A stretch of DNA of 37,860 bases from Luminiphilus sp. (GCA_016778085.1 JADHQF010000002.1:1-37860); one strand, 5' to 3'. Positions 15,308 through 24,069 are shown, counted from the first letter of the stretch. The notes: generated by a model not told the origin, from the sequence alone. Numbers and translations are program-made.

Positions 15308-16413
15308 CGCCCCGGCGCGGCGAGAAAGTCGGTGATGTTCAGGTTGAAGCCCGACAGCGCGTTGAAGTGAAGCGGCGCCGACATCAACTGTAAATCGTTG
15401 AGCCCAAGATGCCTTAAAATTTGTGCGCCGGTGCCGATCAGGCGGTAATTCTGGGGAGGCGCGGGCCGCTGCTCGGCGTGGAGGAGCTGATCCAGATCCT
15501 CAAGGATGGTAGCCGGCGTTTCGGCGCCGCCTAGCAGTACCACTACACCTTTTCCGGCAGTGGCAATGTGACTCATTGCGGCGCGATATGACCATCCCGG
15601 CGCGCTCGAGGCGTCGAGCTGGGTGCCGAGCAGGTCACGAAGAGTGTTCACCGGCTGCACTCGCACCGGTACCGGTCCAGGCTGGCTCAAATCACCTAGG
15701 CTAAGCGCAAAATGCAGCTTGTCGTCGATCAGATCCCTGAAGGTGTGAAGTGTAAAGGGGCCCCACTCGGTCTGGATCGAATCGGCGCTATGCAGTTCGA
15801 TGGATTGTTCGTGCAGTGACCGATACTCAATCAGATCGGCGATGGTGCCCATGTTGAGTCCGTGCTCTTGGGCAAAGACCTCGAGCTCTGGCCGGCGCGC
15901 CATTGTGCCGTCGGGGTTCATGATTTCTACAATCACCGCTGCCGGTGACAGGCCTGCCATCCGCGCCAGATCGACACCGGCTTCGGTATGGCCTGCCCGC
16001 TTTAATACGCCGCCGGGTTTCGCCACCAGCGGGAAGATATGCCCGGGCTGACGAATGTCTTTGGGCGTAGCGTTGTCTGCCACCGCCTGCAAGATCGTAT
16101 GCGAGCGCTGCGCGGCGCTGACGCCGGGGCCGACCTGCTCGGTGGCGTCGATTGACACGGTGAAATTGGTCTCATGCTGGGAGCGGTTATCGCGAACCAT
16201 CAACGGCAGGTTCAGCTGCCGTGCCCGCTCTGGTGTAATCGGCATGCAGATCAAGCCGCAGGCTTCCGAGGCAAAAAAATTGATGATCTCCGGCGTGATT
16301 TTCTCGGCCGCAATGATTAAGTCGCCTTCATTCTCACGATCCTCATCATCCATCAGGATGACCATGCGACCGGCGCTGATGTCATCGAGCAGTGTGGGAA
16401 TGTCAGACAGCAT
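15304..16413 (-). CDS. ribB: 3,4-dihydroxy-2-butanone-4-phosphate synthase with degenerate GTP cyclohydrolase II-like domain
   Basis: 369 residues. The N-terminal domain (about 1-200) is a complete DHBP synthase: DDEDRENEGDLIIAAE binds metal and substrate, and RAGHTEAGVDLARMAGL completes the site. It makes the four-carbon precursor of riboflavin from ribulose 5-phosphate. The C-terminal part follows the GTP cyclohydrolase II layout but reads VRVQPVNTLRDLLGTQLDASSAPGW where active enzymes have HSECLTGD...LRCDCG, so the zinc cysteines are absent. This matches the RibBX-type hybrids of proteobacteria, in which the second domain lacks cyclohydrolase activity. It is 14 bases downstream of a thiolase gene, and I see no FMN riboswitch. 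Confidence 0.9.
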   Translation of the reverse strand: MLSDIPTLLDDISAGRMVILMDDEDRENEGDLIIAAEKITPEIINFFASEACGLICMPITPERARQLNLPLMVRDNRSQHETNFTVSIDATEQVGPGVSAAQRSHTILQAVADNATPKDIRQPGHIFPLVAKPGGVLKRAGHTEAGVDLARMAGLSPAAVIVEIMNPDGTMARRPELEVFAQEHGLNMGTIADLIEYRSLHEQSIELHSADSIQTEWGPFTLHTFRDLIDDKLHFALSLGDLSQPGPVPVRVQPVNTLRDLLGTQLDASSAPGWSYRAAMSHIATAGKGVVVLLGGAETPATILEDLDQLLHAEQRPAPPQNYRLIGTGAQILRHLGLNDLQLMSAPLHFNALSGFNLNITDFLAAPGR

Positions 16414-16427
16414 CGTCAGGCGCTCGG

Positions 16428-17606
16428 TTAGGAAACGAGCTCAATCGCAACCGCGGTGGCTTCGCCGCCGCCGATACACAGCGCAGCAACACCGCGCTGC
16501 TTGCCATAGTGTTCTAGCGCATGCATCAGGGTCACGATGATCCTTGAGCCGGTCGAACCGATCGGATGGCCCTGTGCGCAGGCGCCGCCATGGACGTTAA
16601 CGCAGGCGGAATCGAGATCCAGCGCGTGCGTTGTCAGCATGGTGACCATCGCGAAAGCTTCATTGATCTCCCACAGATCGACTTCAGAAGCGGACCAGCC
16701 TGCCTTAGCCAGCACCTGCTCTGCGGCGCCGATGGGTGCGAGTGTGAAATCCTCCGGTGCCAGGCTGTTTCGGGCGTGCGCCACGATGCGGGCACGCGGT
16801 TTGAGGCCATGGCGTGCGATGGCGTCTTCGCTGGCCAGCAGCAGGGCACTGGCGCCATCAGAGATGGAGCTGGAATTAGCCGGTGTGATGGTGCCGCCCT
16901 CGGCAAACGCGGGCCGGAGCTCCGGAATTTTCTCGAGGTTGGCTTTGTGAGGCTGCTCATCCACCGACACCGTATGCTCACCGCGCCGGGTGCGGATGGT
17001 GACGGGCGCTATTTCCCGGGCGTTAAGACCCTCATCAATCGCACGTTGTGCGCGCGTAAGGCTCTCAATGGCAAAGGCATCCATGCCCTCGCGTGTCAGG
17101 CCATGGGCATCAGCGGTTTTTTGTGCAAATGTGCCCATGGCGGCTCCAGTGTAGGCGTCTTCCAGGCCATCGATAAACATGTGATCAAACAGTTTGGTGT
17201 GCCCGAGCCGCTGACCCTTGCGCCCGCTCATCAGAATCTGCGGCGCGTTTGACATGCTCTCAAGCCCGCCGCTGACCACGAGCTGGTTGGTGCCGGCGGC
17301 GATGCTGTCGATGCCAAAAATGGTGGCCTGCATGCCGCTGCCGCAGGCCTTATTAATTGTGACCGCGCCAGTAGTGCTCGGAATGCCGGCTGCGAGCATA
17401 GCTTGCCGCGCGGGGCACTGCTTAAGCCCCGCCGGTAGCACGCAGCCCATGAATACCTCATCGACTGCCTCGGGTGACGCGCTGGCGCGCTCAAGCGTGG
17501 CGGCAATCGCAGTGGTGCCCAATTCATTGGCAGTGGCGTCGGCGAGGTCGCCCAACAATCCGCCCATCGGCGTGCGGGCACCATCAACAATCAATACATC
17601 TGACAT
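16428..17606 (-). CDS. Acetyl-CoA C-acyltransferase (thiolase)
   Basis: 392 residues from MSDVLIVDGARTPMG at 17606; the track start at 17639 adds 11 unusual residues. All thiolase catalytic elements are present: nucleophile Cys88 in NKACGSGMQA, His in NVHGGACAQGHPIGSTGSR and the second Cys in LCIGGGEA. The enzyme condenses or cleaves acetyl-CoA and acyl-CoA in the cytoplasm, in beta-oxidation, PHB synthesis or catabolism. It contrasts with the Cys-less thiolase-fold protein at 6012. The gene lies 62 bases downstream of an AraC regulator gene and 14 bases upstream of ribB, all on the minus strand, so co-transcription is likely. Confidence 0.93.
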   Translation of the reverse strand: MSDVLIVDGARTPMGGLLGDLADATANELGTTAIAATLERASASPEAVDEVFMGCVLPAGLKQCPARQAMLAAGIPSTTGAVTINKACGSGMQATIFGIDSIAAGTNQLVVSGGLESMSNAPQILMSGRKGQRLGHTKLFDHMFIDGLEDAYTGAAMGTFAQKTADAHGLTREGMDAFAIESLTRAQRAIDEGLNAREIAPVTIRTRRGEHTVSVDEQPHKANLEKIPELRPAFAEGGTITPANSSSISDGASALLLASEDAIARHGLKPRARIVAHARNSLAPEDFTLAPIGAAEQVLAKAGWSASEVDLWEINEAFAMVTMLTTHALDLDSACVNVHGGACAQGHPIGSTGSRIIVTLMHALEHYGKQRGVAALCIGGGEATAVAIELVS

Positions 17607-17668
17607 GGAGGAGTTCTCAACAAATACGCGGGCGGGCATTTAGCCCGAACTGCGAGCACCCTGCAAGT

Positions 17669-18703
17669 TCAGTCGGGGCTGGCGTTTGCCGCAAAAGACT
17701 TGTCGCGCACGGCGGTGCGAAATGCGGAGGGCGTCACCCCGGTTTGCTCGCGGAACATGCGGCTGAAATGTGAGGGGTCGTTGAGGCCCACTGCCACCCC
17801 TACCTCGGTGATCGACAGATTGGTTCGGCGGAGCAGCGCCTGCGCTTCGTCCAGCCTGCGTTGCTGGAGGTACTGGCCAATCGACACGCCGGTGGCGGAT
17901 TTGAAGCGTCTGATCAGTGTGCGCGGGCTGACCCCCAATTGTTCAGCCAGCGTGCTCATGGTGCGAGTGATGCGCAGATCCCGGTTCAGCTCGGTTTGCA
18001 CGTCGGCAATGAGTTCATCGTGGTGTAGATCCTTTGGTGCACCGACCGGAGAGGGGGAAAAGCGCTGTCGAATTTCCGGTGAAAACTGATTCTCGATATG
18101 CCGCGCCACCCGGGGTGAGAACAGCTCACCACAGAGATACACCATCAGGTCAGCCACCGAGTTCACGCTGCTCACACAAAACACATTGTCAGACTGGGTG
18201 ATCAGCTGGCGGCGCTCCAGCTGCACCCGGGGGTAGCGATGCGCAAAGGTGTCGAACCACTGCCAGTGAGTGGTCATCGCTCTGTCTCTCATTCGGCCGG
18301 TTTCTGCGAGCAAAAAGCTGCCTGAGCCCACGCTAATCGTCAGGCCTCCTGCGCCGACATGTCGGTCAATGACTGCGATCTGCTCTGGGTGGCGGCGCAA
18401 TACTCGCTGCGGTTGACGCCAGATGGCGGGCACAATCAATAAGTCAGCCTGAGTCAGCTCGCTGAGTGGCATGGTCGCCAGCGTCAGCCCACTCTGAATT
18501 GTGATTGGACCGCCGGCCTGGCTGAAGCAACCAATACTGAGCCGCTGCCAGCCCGCGCGACCGAGTGCCTGTGCCGCACCGGTCAGAATCTCGAGCGGCA
18601 GCGTGAGCGACGAGGCCAACATGTCCTCGTGGGTCAGTGCCGCGATGCGAAAAAGCGGGCCCGTATTTGGCGTAATTATCATAATATATGGCGTTATACG
18701 CAT
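17669..18703 (-). CDS. AraC-family regulator with GlxA-type (DJ-1/PfpI-like) sensor domain
   Basis: 344 residues. The N-terminal domain (about 18-200) resembles DJ-1/PfpI: RIAALTHEDMLASSLTLPLEIL opens it and GAGGLTISVGSGSFLLAETG lies near the nucleophile elbow. The elbow has Ser (GSGSFLLA) rather than Cys, so it is a ligand-binding rather than an enzyme domain. The C-terminal 110 residues are two AraC helix-turn-helix motifs (MSTLAEQLGVSPRTLIRRFKSATG; ITEVGVAVGLNDPSHFSRMFREQTGVTPSAFR). Starts at 18703 or 18682 are both possible and neither has a strong ribosome site. It faces the ketoacyl synthase gene divergently across 83 bases and precedes a thiolase, so it may regulate either. Confidence 0.9.
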   Translation of the reverse strand: MRITPYIMIITPNTGPLFRIAALTHEDMLASSLTLPLEILTGAAQALGRAGWQRLSIGCFSQAGGPITIQSGLTLATMPLSELTQADLLIVPAIWRQPQRVLRRHPEQIAVIDRHVGAGGLTISVGSGSFLLAETGRMRDRAMTTHWQWFDTFAHRYPRVQLERRQLITQSDNVFCVSSVNSVADLMVYLCGELFSPRVARHIENQFSPEIRQRFSPSPVGAPKDLHHDELIADVQTELNRDLRITRTMSTLAEQLGVSPRTLIRRFKSATGVSIGQYLQQRRLDEAQALLRRTNLSITEVGVAVGLNDPSHFSRMFREQTGVTPSAFRTAVRDKSFAANASPD

Positions 18704-18786
18704 AGAAATAACTGGTGTCGAGGGTAAACTGCCCGGCTGTCGTTGGCTCCTTGGGAGTCCGTTGTCCTTAGCAAGGTGGAGAACCC

Positions 18787-20619
18787 ATGCTCAGACTGCC
18801 CGTCATGGTTGCCGCAGGTGGTATCAACAGCGCTGGCCGCACGTCGCGGCGCCACGCCTATCGGCGCATGATCTGGGATCACCTGTCGGTCCCTGATCAA
18901 ACCGCGACTGCGGGCGCGTTGGCGCAGATGATGGGCACGGCGGATGCCGACACGCTCCTCAAGCACACGCTGGTGCGCGAAATTGAAAAAGACTGGTTTG
19001 ATCATCGCGCGGTGCCCTGGCACCGGCGAGCTCAGGTGAGCGCCGATCAAGCTCAGGGGCTCTTCGACTACAACCCGGGCGGCATCGGTGAGGGTGAAGT
19101 CGTCGGTGGGCAGACATCGTCTCTGGATGACAAACGGGTTCGAGTCGCGCTTGGGCCCGAGTCTGACGTGTTGCTACCCAGCACCCGTCTGTTTGACGTG
19201 AGCAGCGCAGGGCAGTTGCCGACCGGTTTCAACCCAGGGGATCTCTACCCCTCGCGTAATCATCCCCGCGCAGTGCAGATGACCGTATTTGCTGTGTCGG
19301 ATGCGCTTGCGGACCTGGGGATGGATTGGGCCATGCTGGCCGATAAGGTGCCCGCGGAGGCTGTGAGCGTATACATCTCTAGCGCAATGGGTCAGCTCGA
19401 CGACGCGGGATCGGGCGGCATGCTCCGCGCGCGTCTGCAGGGGCGTCGCGTCAGTTCAAAGCAGTGCCCATTTGGTTTCGCCGAGATGCCGGGTGACTTT
19501 GCCAGCGCCTACGTGCTGGGCACTATGAGTGCGACCGGGCCCGCGCTCGGCGCCTGTGCCACTTTTCTATACAACCTGCGTCTCGGTATCGCTGATATTC
19601 GTGCCGGGCGATCGCGCATTGCCTTCGTGGGCGCAGCGGAAGCGCCTGTGAATGTCGAGGTGATGGATGGTTATGTTGCCATGGGCGCGCTGGCCACCGA
19701 CAAGGGGCTTCGGCAACTCGATGGTCTCGCTGAGGGCGAGCAGGTGGATAACCGCAGGGCCTGCCGCCCTTTTGGCGAGAACTGCGGCTTTACCATGGCG
19801 GAGTCGGCGCAAGTAGTGATCCTGATGGATGACGCGCTGGCGCTCGAACTGGGTGCTCCCATCCTTGCCGGCGCGCCGTTTGTCAGCGTGCGTGCTGATG
19901 GCGCTAAGAAGTCAATTTCCGGCCCCGGAGCGGGCAACTATCTGACCGTGGCAGAGGCCATGGCAACGCTGCGCAATATCCTGGGTGACGAGCGGCTCAA
20001 ACATCGCGGCATGGTTCAGGCGCACGGCACAGGGACGCCCCAGAACCGTGTCACGGAATCAACCTTGCTCAACAAGGTTGCCGAAGCGTTTGGTGTCTCA
20101 GAGTGGCCGGTTGCGGCGATTAAAAGTTACGTGGGTCACTCGCTCGGCGCAGCGGCGGGGGATCAGCTCACCGCAACACTCGGTATCTGGCAACACGGGA
20201 TGATTCCCCGCATCCACACGGTGGATGCGCTGGCTGATGATGTGGTCACTGACCGACTCAACTTTGCGCTCCGCGAGCAGGACAGTTCGGAACGGGATTA
20301 CGCGCTGATCAACAGCAAGGGGTTTGGTGGCAACAACGCGACCGCTGCCCTATTGAGTCCCGATACCACCGAACAGATGCTGGCGCGTGCGCACGGCCAT
20401 GACGAGATTGCCGCCTGGCGGGAGCGTCGCGAGGCGGTGGCGGCAGCCCAGGCCGCGACAGAAGCCGAGCGGATCGCCGGCAACTGGGCGCCCAGCTACC
20501 ATTTTGACGAGGGCGTACTCACCGATGCCGACGTCACGGTGACATCTGAGTCCATCGTCTTTGCCGGCCAGACCATCTCACTCAACGGGGGCGTGCCAGA
20601 GGGTTGGCAAGTCGACTGA
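18787..20619 (+). CDS. Large beta-ketoacyl synthase
   Basis: 610 residues, about 200 more than FabB/FabF. The extra length is an N-terminal region (about 1-160) and a C-terminal tail. The Cys-His-His triad is intact: Cys257 in GACATFLYN, His413 in QAHGTGTPQN and His451 in KSYVGHSLGAAAG. It should carry out decarboxylating Claisen condensation on an ACP- or CoA-bound chain. No ACP, ketoreductase or acyltransferase gene is adjacent, so it may serve standard fatty acid synthesis or an unassigned pathway. It is divergent from an AraC/GlxA regulator gene (gap 83 bases). The ribosome site GGTGGAG lies shortly before the ATG. Confidence 0.9.
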   Translation: MLRLPVMVAAGGINSAGRTSRRHAYRRMIWDHLSVPDQTATAGALAQMMGTADADTLLKHTLVREIEKDWFDHRAVPWHRRAQVSADQAQGLFDYNPGGIGEGEVVGGQTSSLDDKRVRVALGPESDVLLPSTRLFDVSSAGQLPTGFNPGDLYPSRNHPRAVQMTVFAVSDALADLGMDWAMLADKVPAEAVSVYISSAMGQLDDAGSGGMLRARLQGRRVSSKQCPFGFAEMPGDFASAYVLGTMSATGPALGACATFLYNLRLGIADIRAGRSRIAFVGAAEAPVNVEVMDGYVAMGALATDKGLRQLDGLAEGEQVDNRRACRPFGENCGFTMAESAQVVILMDDALALELGAPILAGAPFVSVRADGAKKSISGPGAGNYLTVAEAMATLRNILGDERLKHRGMVQAHGTGTPQNRVTESTLLNKVAEAFGVSEWPVAAIKSYVGHSLGAAAGDQLTATLGIWQHGMIPRIHTVDALADDVVTDRLNFALREQDSSERDYALINSKGFGGNNATAALLSPDTTEQMLARAHGHDEIAAWRERREAVAAAQAATEAERIAGNWAPSYHFDEGVLTDADVTVTSESIVFAGQTISLNGGVPEGWQVD

Positions 20620-20645
20620 AGCCAGACATTTGCTACGCTAGCCCT

Positions 20646-20696
20646 GCTGTCATGAAAACGCCGCTGCTATGAAAGCGCCGCGGCTTTGAAGAAGAA
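20646..20696 (+). repeat. Three degenerate 17-bp tandem units
   Basis: GCTGTCATGAAAACGCC, GCTGCTATGAAAGCGCC and GCGGCTTTGAAGAAGAA lie end to end in the 85-base gap before the nitroreductase gene. Units 1 and 2 match at 14 of 17 positions; unit 3 is more decayed. The period equals that of the 15189 array but the sequence is unrelated. Confidence 0.6.
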
Positions 20697-20704
20697 GTAC
20701 TGAT

Positions 20705-21256
20705 ATGTCTACCCTCGATACGTTGCTCAATCGTAACTCCCACCCGCGTCTGACCGAACCCGGTCCCGATGCCGATCAGCTACAGACAATTCTGCAGGCC
20801 GCTTTCCGTGCCCCGGATCACGGGCGGTTGCGGCCGTGGCGTTTTGTGGTGATTAGCGGGGATCGTCGCTCGGCGTTGGGTGAGTGTTTTCAGCGCAGTC
20901 TCCAACTGAAAGGCGTCACCGATGACGCTCAGTTAACGAAGGCCCTCAATGCGCCATTGCGCGCACCACTGGTGCTCGCCGGCCTGCTCCATGCTGTGGA
21001 TCATGAAAAAATATCCCGCGACGAGCAGGGCCACGCGGTGGCGGCGTCACTCCATGCAGCGCAGCTGGCGGCGGATGCCCTTGGCTTCGGCTGCGTATGG
21101 CGCACGGGTGGCTATGCCACCGACCCTCATGTTGTCGAGGCGCTGGGGGGTGACTCCGGTGATGAGGTGATCGGGTTCCTCTACATCGGCACCCGCGAGG
21201 GCCCGAGTAAGCTGTTATCTGATGAGCCCCTTGAATCCCTTGTCAGCTACTTTTAA
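20705..21256 (+). CDS. Nitroreductase family protein, YdjA-like
   Basis: 183 residues, the short type of FMN-dependent nitroreductase. Features: RNSHPRLTEPGPDADQLQTILQAAFRAPDHGRLRPWRFVVI (FMN phosphate and cofactor contacts), HAVAASLHAAQLAADALGFGCVWRTGG and a C-terminal GFLYIGTREGPSK. E. coli YdjA has the same size and layout. The start ATG is preceded by AAGAAGAAG. It sits between the ketoacyl synthase and a parvulin-like gene, all on the plus strand, with gaps of 85 and 33 bases. The natural substrate is unknown. Confidence 0.88.
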   Translation: MSTLDTLLNRNSHPRLTEPGPDADQLQTILQAAFRAPDHGRLRPWRFVVISGDRRSALGECFQRSLQLKGVTDDAQLTKALNAPLRAPLVLAGLLHAVDHEKISRDEQGHAVAASLHAAQLAADALGFGCVWRTGGYATDPHVVEALGGDSGDEVIGFLYIGTREGPSKLLSDEPLESLVSYF

Positions 21257-21289
21257 ATTGCGCCCACACTCGGGGAGCGCATTGGCACC

Positions 21290-22210
21290 ATGTTGAGAAA
21301 ACCTTGGCTGCACTTTTTGCTGCTGGGACTAATGTTGTTCGCCGTTGGCGAGCGGCTTTTCCCAGAGCCAAAGCCAGTGTTGGGTCCCCCCAACCCTGAG
21401 CGGCTCAGCGCTATGGTGGAGAACTACACGCGTTTCGCCCCCGATGGTGTCAGTCCGGCCCTGTTTGAGCGATTTATTGACACCGAACTGCGAGACGAGC
21501 TGCTGTTTCGGGAGGCGCTCAATCGCGATCTCCAGTACCGCGACGCCGCCGTCGAACAGCGGATCATCCGCAATATGCGCTTTCTCGACACCAATACCGC
21601 TGCCAGCGATCGCGAGCTGATAGAACAGGGCTATGCGCTGCGGCTTCACCTTACCGATGAGGTCATTCGCAGGCGCCTGGTGCAGATCATGGAGCGACTG
21701 ATCGTGGCCACCCGACTCAACCCTGCACCGAATGCTGAGGCGGTGGCGACACGGTATCAGCAAGCGCTCGACAGCTGGCGCGAACCCGCGCGGTATACCT
21801 TCAGTCACGTGTTCCTCTCAACCGAGCGTGCGGCAGAGATGCCCAGCCTGATGGCGCAGATCAATGCCGAGAACTTAAGCCCCGATGCGGCTCGAATACT
21901 TGGTGCACCGTTTTTGTCAGGGTATGCCTTCCGGCGCCAGAGCCCTGAGCAGATGACCCGTGTGTTCGGTGCCGAGTTCGCCGAGCAGGTCAGCGCCACT
22001 GAGGTCCGGGCCGGTGCATGGATTGGGCCGGTGTCGTCGGTCTTTGGGCAGCACTATGTCTATATCGAGGCGTTCGAGCCGTCGCGCACGTTGGAGCTGG
22101 ACGAGGTGAGTGTGCGCATCGAGCGGGATTTGGTCCGCGAGGGAGAAGAGCAGGCCGTTGTCGATTGGGTAGAGGCGGCGATGGCGGGCTATGAGGTGCG
22201 GCGCTCATGA
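21290..22210 (+). CDS. Membrane-anchored parvulin-type peptidyl-prolyl isomerase-like protein
   Basis: 306 residues with an N-terminal signal-anchor (KPWLHFLLLGLMLFAVGERLF) and a periplasmic part. The helical N-domain (about 30-150) resembles the chaperone region of PpiC/SurA-like proteins. The parvulin-like domain follows: YTFSHVFLSTERA, APFLSGYAFRRQSPEQMTRVFGAEFAEQV and GAWIGPVSSVFGQHYVYIEAFE. It overlaps the HupE/UreJ-like gene by four bases (ATGA), so the two are coupled, probably as folding factor and membrane client. Catalytic competence cannot be judged. Confidence 0.82.
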   Translation: MLRKPWLHFLLLGLMLFAVGERLFPEPKPVLGPPNPERLSAMVENYTRFAPDGVSPALFERFIDTELRDELLFREALNRDLQYRDAAVEQRIIRNMRFLDTNTAASDRELIEQGYALRLHLTDEVIRRRLVQIMERLIVATRLNPAPNAEAVATRYQQALDSWREPARYTFSHVFLSTERAAEMPSLMAQINAENLSPDAARILGAPFLSGYAFRRQSPEQMTRVFGAEFAEQVSATEVRAGAWIGPVSSVFGQHYVYIEAFEPSRTLELDEVSVRIERDLVREGEEQAVVDWVEAAMAGYEVRRS

Positions 22211-23181
22211 GAGTGTGGCTGATACTGTGTAGCTTGCTGATCGCGACCGACGCCGCCGCGCACCGGTTCGCGCCCTCGTTACTCGAAGTGACGCAGCTTT
22301 CCGAAATGGCCTTCAACGCTACCTGGAAAACACCGCTGCAAAAGGTGTCGGCGACGCCGATTGAGCCGCGCTTCCCCGAGTCTTGTGAGATCACCTCAAG
22401 ATCACCCTGGATTCAGGAGGGCACCGGAGAGCTCAAGCAGATTCAATTTGAATGCCCGATGGGCTTGGTTGGGGAGACTGTGTCGGTCACAGGCTTGGGG
22501 CAAAACCAGTCCTCCGCGCTGCTTCGCATCACCCTGGCTGACGGTATTTTTCATCAGGCTGTGTTTACCGCCACCGAGCCTGACTTTGTGGTGCCCCAAG
22601 AAGGCTCTGCCGGCACGGTGGCCCTCGACTACACGTGGCTCGGCGCCGAGCATATCTGGGCAGGGCCCGATCACCTTCTGTTTGTCATGGGGCTGTTGTT
22701 GCTGGTGGGCTGGAACCGGCGCCTCATTTATACCGTCACGGCGTTTACGCTGGGCCACAGCGTGACCCTTGCCATGGTGACGCTTGGGCTCTTCGACTAC
22801 CCGGTCTCGTTGGTAGAGTTCATGATCGCCTTGTCAATTTACGTACTGGCGGTTGAGCTGGCGCGGGGGTCGGCGGGCGCCTTGTGGCGGCAGCCCTGGT
22901 GGTTGGCGGGTGGCTTTGGGTTGTTGCACGGCATGGGCTTTGCCGGTGCGCTGGCCGAAACCGGTCTGCCGCAGTCAAACGTGCCGTTGGCGCTGCTGTT
23001 CTTCAACGTGGGGATCGAGCTGGGTCAGCTCGCCTTCATTGCGCTACTGGTTCTGTTGGCGGCCCTCGGCGGTCGCCTGATTGGCGAGCGGGCTGCGGCG
23101 CTCAGACCGTTACCGGTTTATGTGCTCGGGGGGCTATCAGCAATGTGGTGTATTGAGCGCGGGCTGGAAGTGCTGGCCTGA
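22207..23181 (+). CDS. HupE/UreJ-like membrane protein
   Basis: 324 residues: a signal peptide ending in AAAH, an extracytoplasmic beta-rich domain (about 20-145), then about six transmembrane segments carrying the HupE/UreJ marks. These are HIWAGPDHLLFVMGLLLLV, FTLGHSVTLAMVTLG, GGFGLLHGMGFAGALAE and LLFFNVGIELGQLAFIALL, with paired His and Asp that suit metal handling. The classic family transports nickel or related metals; this two-domain form is widespread and unassigned. No hydrogenase or urease genes are in the window. It is translationally coupled to the parvulin-like gene, and its stop abuts the stop of the convergent lipoprotein gene. Confidence 0.87.
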   Translation: MRVWLILCSLLIATDAAAHRFAPSLLEVTQLSEMAFNATWKTPLQKVSATPIEPRFPESCEITSRSPWIQEGTGELKQIQFECPMGLVGETVSVTGLGQNQSSALLRITLADGIFHQAVFTATEPDFVVPQEGSAGTVALDYTWLGAEHIWAGPDHLLFVMGLLLLVGWNRRLIYTVTAFTLGHSVTLAMVTLGLFDYPVSLVEFMIALSIYVLAVELARGSAGALWRQPWWLAGGFGLLHGMGFAGALAETGLPQSNVPLALLFFNVGIELGQLAFIALLVLLAALGGRLIGERAAALRPLPVYVLGGLSAMWCIERGLEVLA

Positions 23182-24018
23182 TCAGAGGTTACCCGGCCAT
23201 TTTTTCATCGCAATGATCGGATGAAAGGCGATAGCAATACCCTCGTCGATGTGATTTTCGTTTTCCAGCACATCGCGGCGACGCACAAAGGCGGTGCCGC
23301 TACGGGTATCCACCGCATCGGTAACATCCATACCGCCCTCGCCTGAGAAGATGCGCTCGAGCTCCGTGTTGAACCACGCGATCCGCATGGTGGCGGCTGC
23401 GACGGGGCGAGACCAATCAAATTCCGCGGTGACGCCACTGCCAGCGCCCTGAACGGCGGGCTTTCGTGTAACACCGTCGAAACGCGTCACGCGGTTGAGC
23501 CCCTGCTCGTAGTAGACGTCTTTCTCGATGATGTCGGTGAAGACAATGCTGCCGATGTCGGTTTGATCGCGCAGCTGGTCACGCACTGCCTGCACAATCT
23601 GGATAAACGATTTTTGATTGACCCGGCTGGTGGTGGGGTCGATAGGATCGCCGTAAATCAGCACGGCATTGTTCCAGCGCTGAGAGAACTCGCGCTGGGC
23701 ACGAACCTCGTACCCCGCGTCTTCAAGATATTCCTGCACCCTCGCGTCGACAAAGCTCTCGCGCTTTTTCAAATAGTTGCGCGACGGCCCACCGAGGTTC
23801 ACGCTGGCGATCACCACGACATTACTGTCGAGCTGGTCAAATAATCCTTCTTCGAAGACATTGGTCGGCGTGGTCGGGTTGTAGCCCCCGCCCACCGTTG
23901 CGGAACCGCACGCGACAAGCCCCGTCAGCACCAGCGTGGCCAGCACTAAGTGCCACAAAGAGCGCATTGGGCTGGCAATCTGCCGAAAGACGGCAGGGTG
24001 GGAGTCGCGGCTGAGCAT
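23182..24018 (-). CDS. Unrecognised lipoprotein
   Basis: I start at ATG 24018, which has AGGAATGA upstream. MRSLWHLVLATLVLTGLVAC (from the in-frame ATG at 23967) forms a lipoprotein signal with lipobox LVAC, so either start gives a lipid-anchored product; the longer track start at 24294 is unlikely. The mature part of about 240 residues has NVVVIASVNLGG, FVDARVQEYLEDAGYEVRAQREF and RVTRFDGVTRKPAVQG, an alpha/beta pattern recalling lipoproteins of the outer-membrane assembly class. I do not recognise the family. It is convergent with the HupE-like gene and divergent from the hydrolase gene. Confidence 0.75.
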   Translation of the reverse strand: MLSRDSHPAVFRQIASPMRSLWHLVLATLVLTGLVACGSATVGGGYNPTTPTNVFEEGLFDQLDSNVVVIASVNLGGPSRNYLKKRESFVDARVQEYLEDAGYEVRAQREFSQRWNNAVLIYGDPIDPTTSRVNQKSFIQIVQAVRDQLRDQTDIGSIVFTDIIEKDVYYEQGLNRVTRFDGVTRKPAVQGAGSGVTAEFDWSRPVAAATMRIAWFNTELERIFSGEGGMDVTDAVDTRSGTAFVRRRDVLENENHIDEGIAIAFHPIIAMKKWPGNL

Positions 24019-24069
24019 GGCGTCATTCCTAATGAGCGGAGCACGTATGCTAACAAAGGAGCAGAGCAG

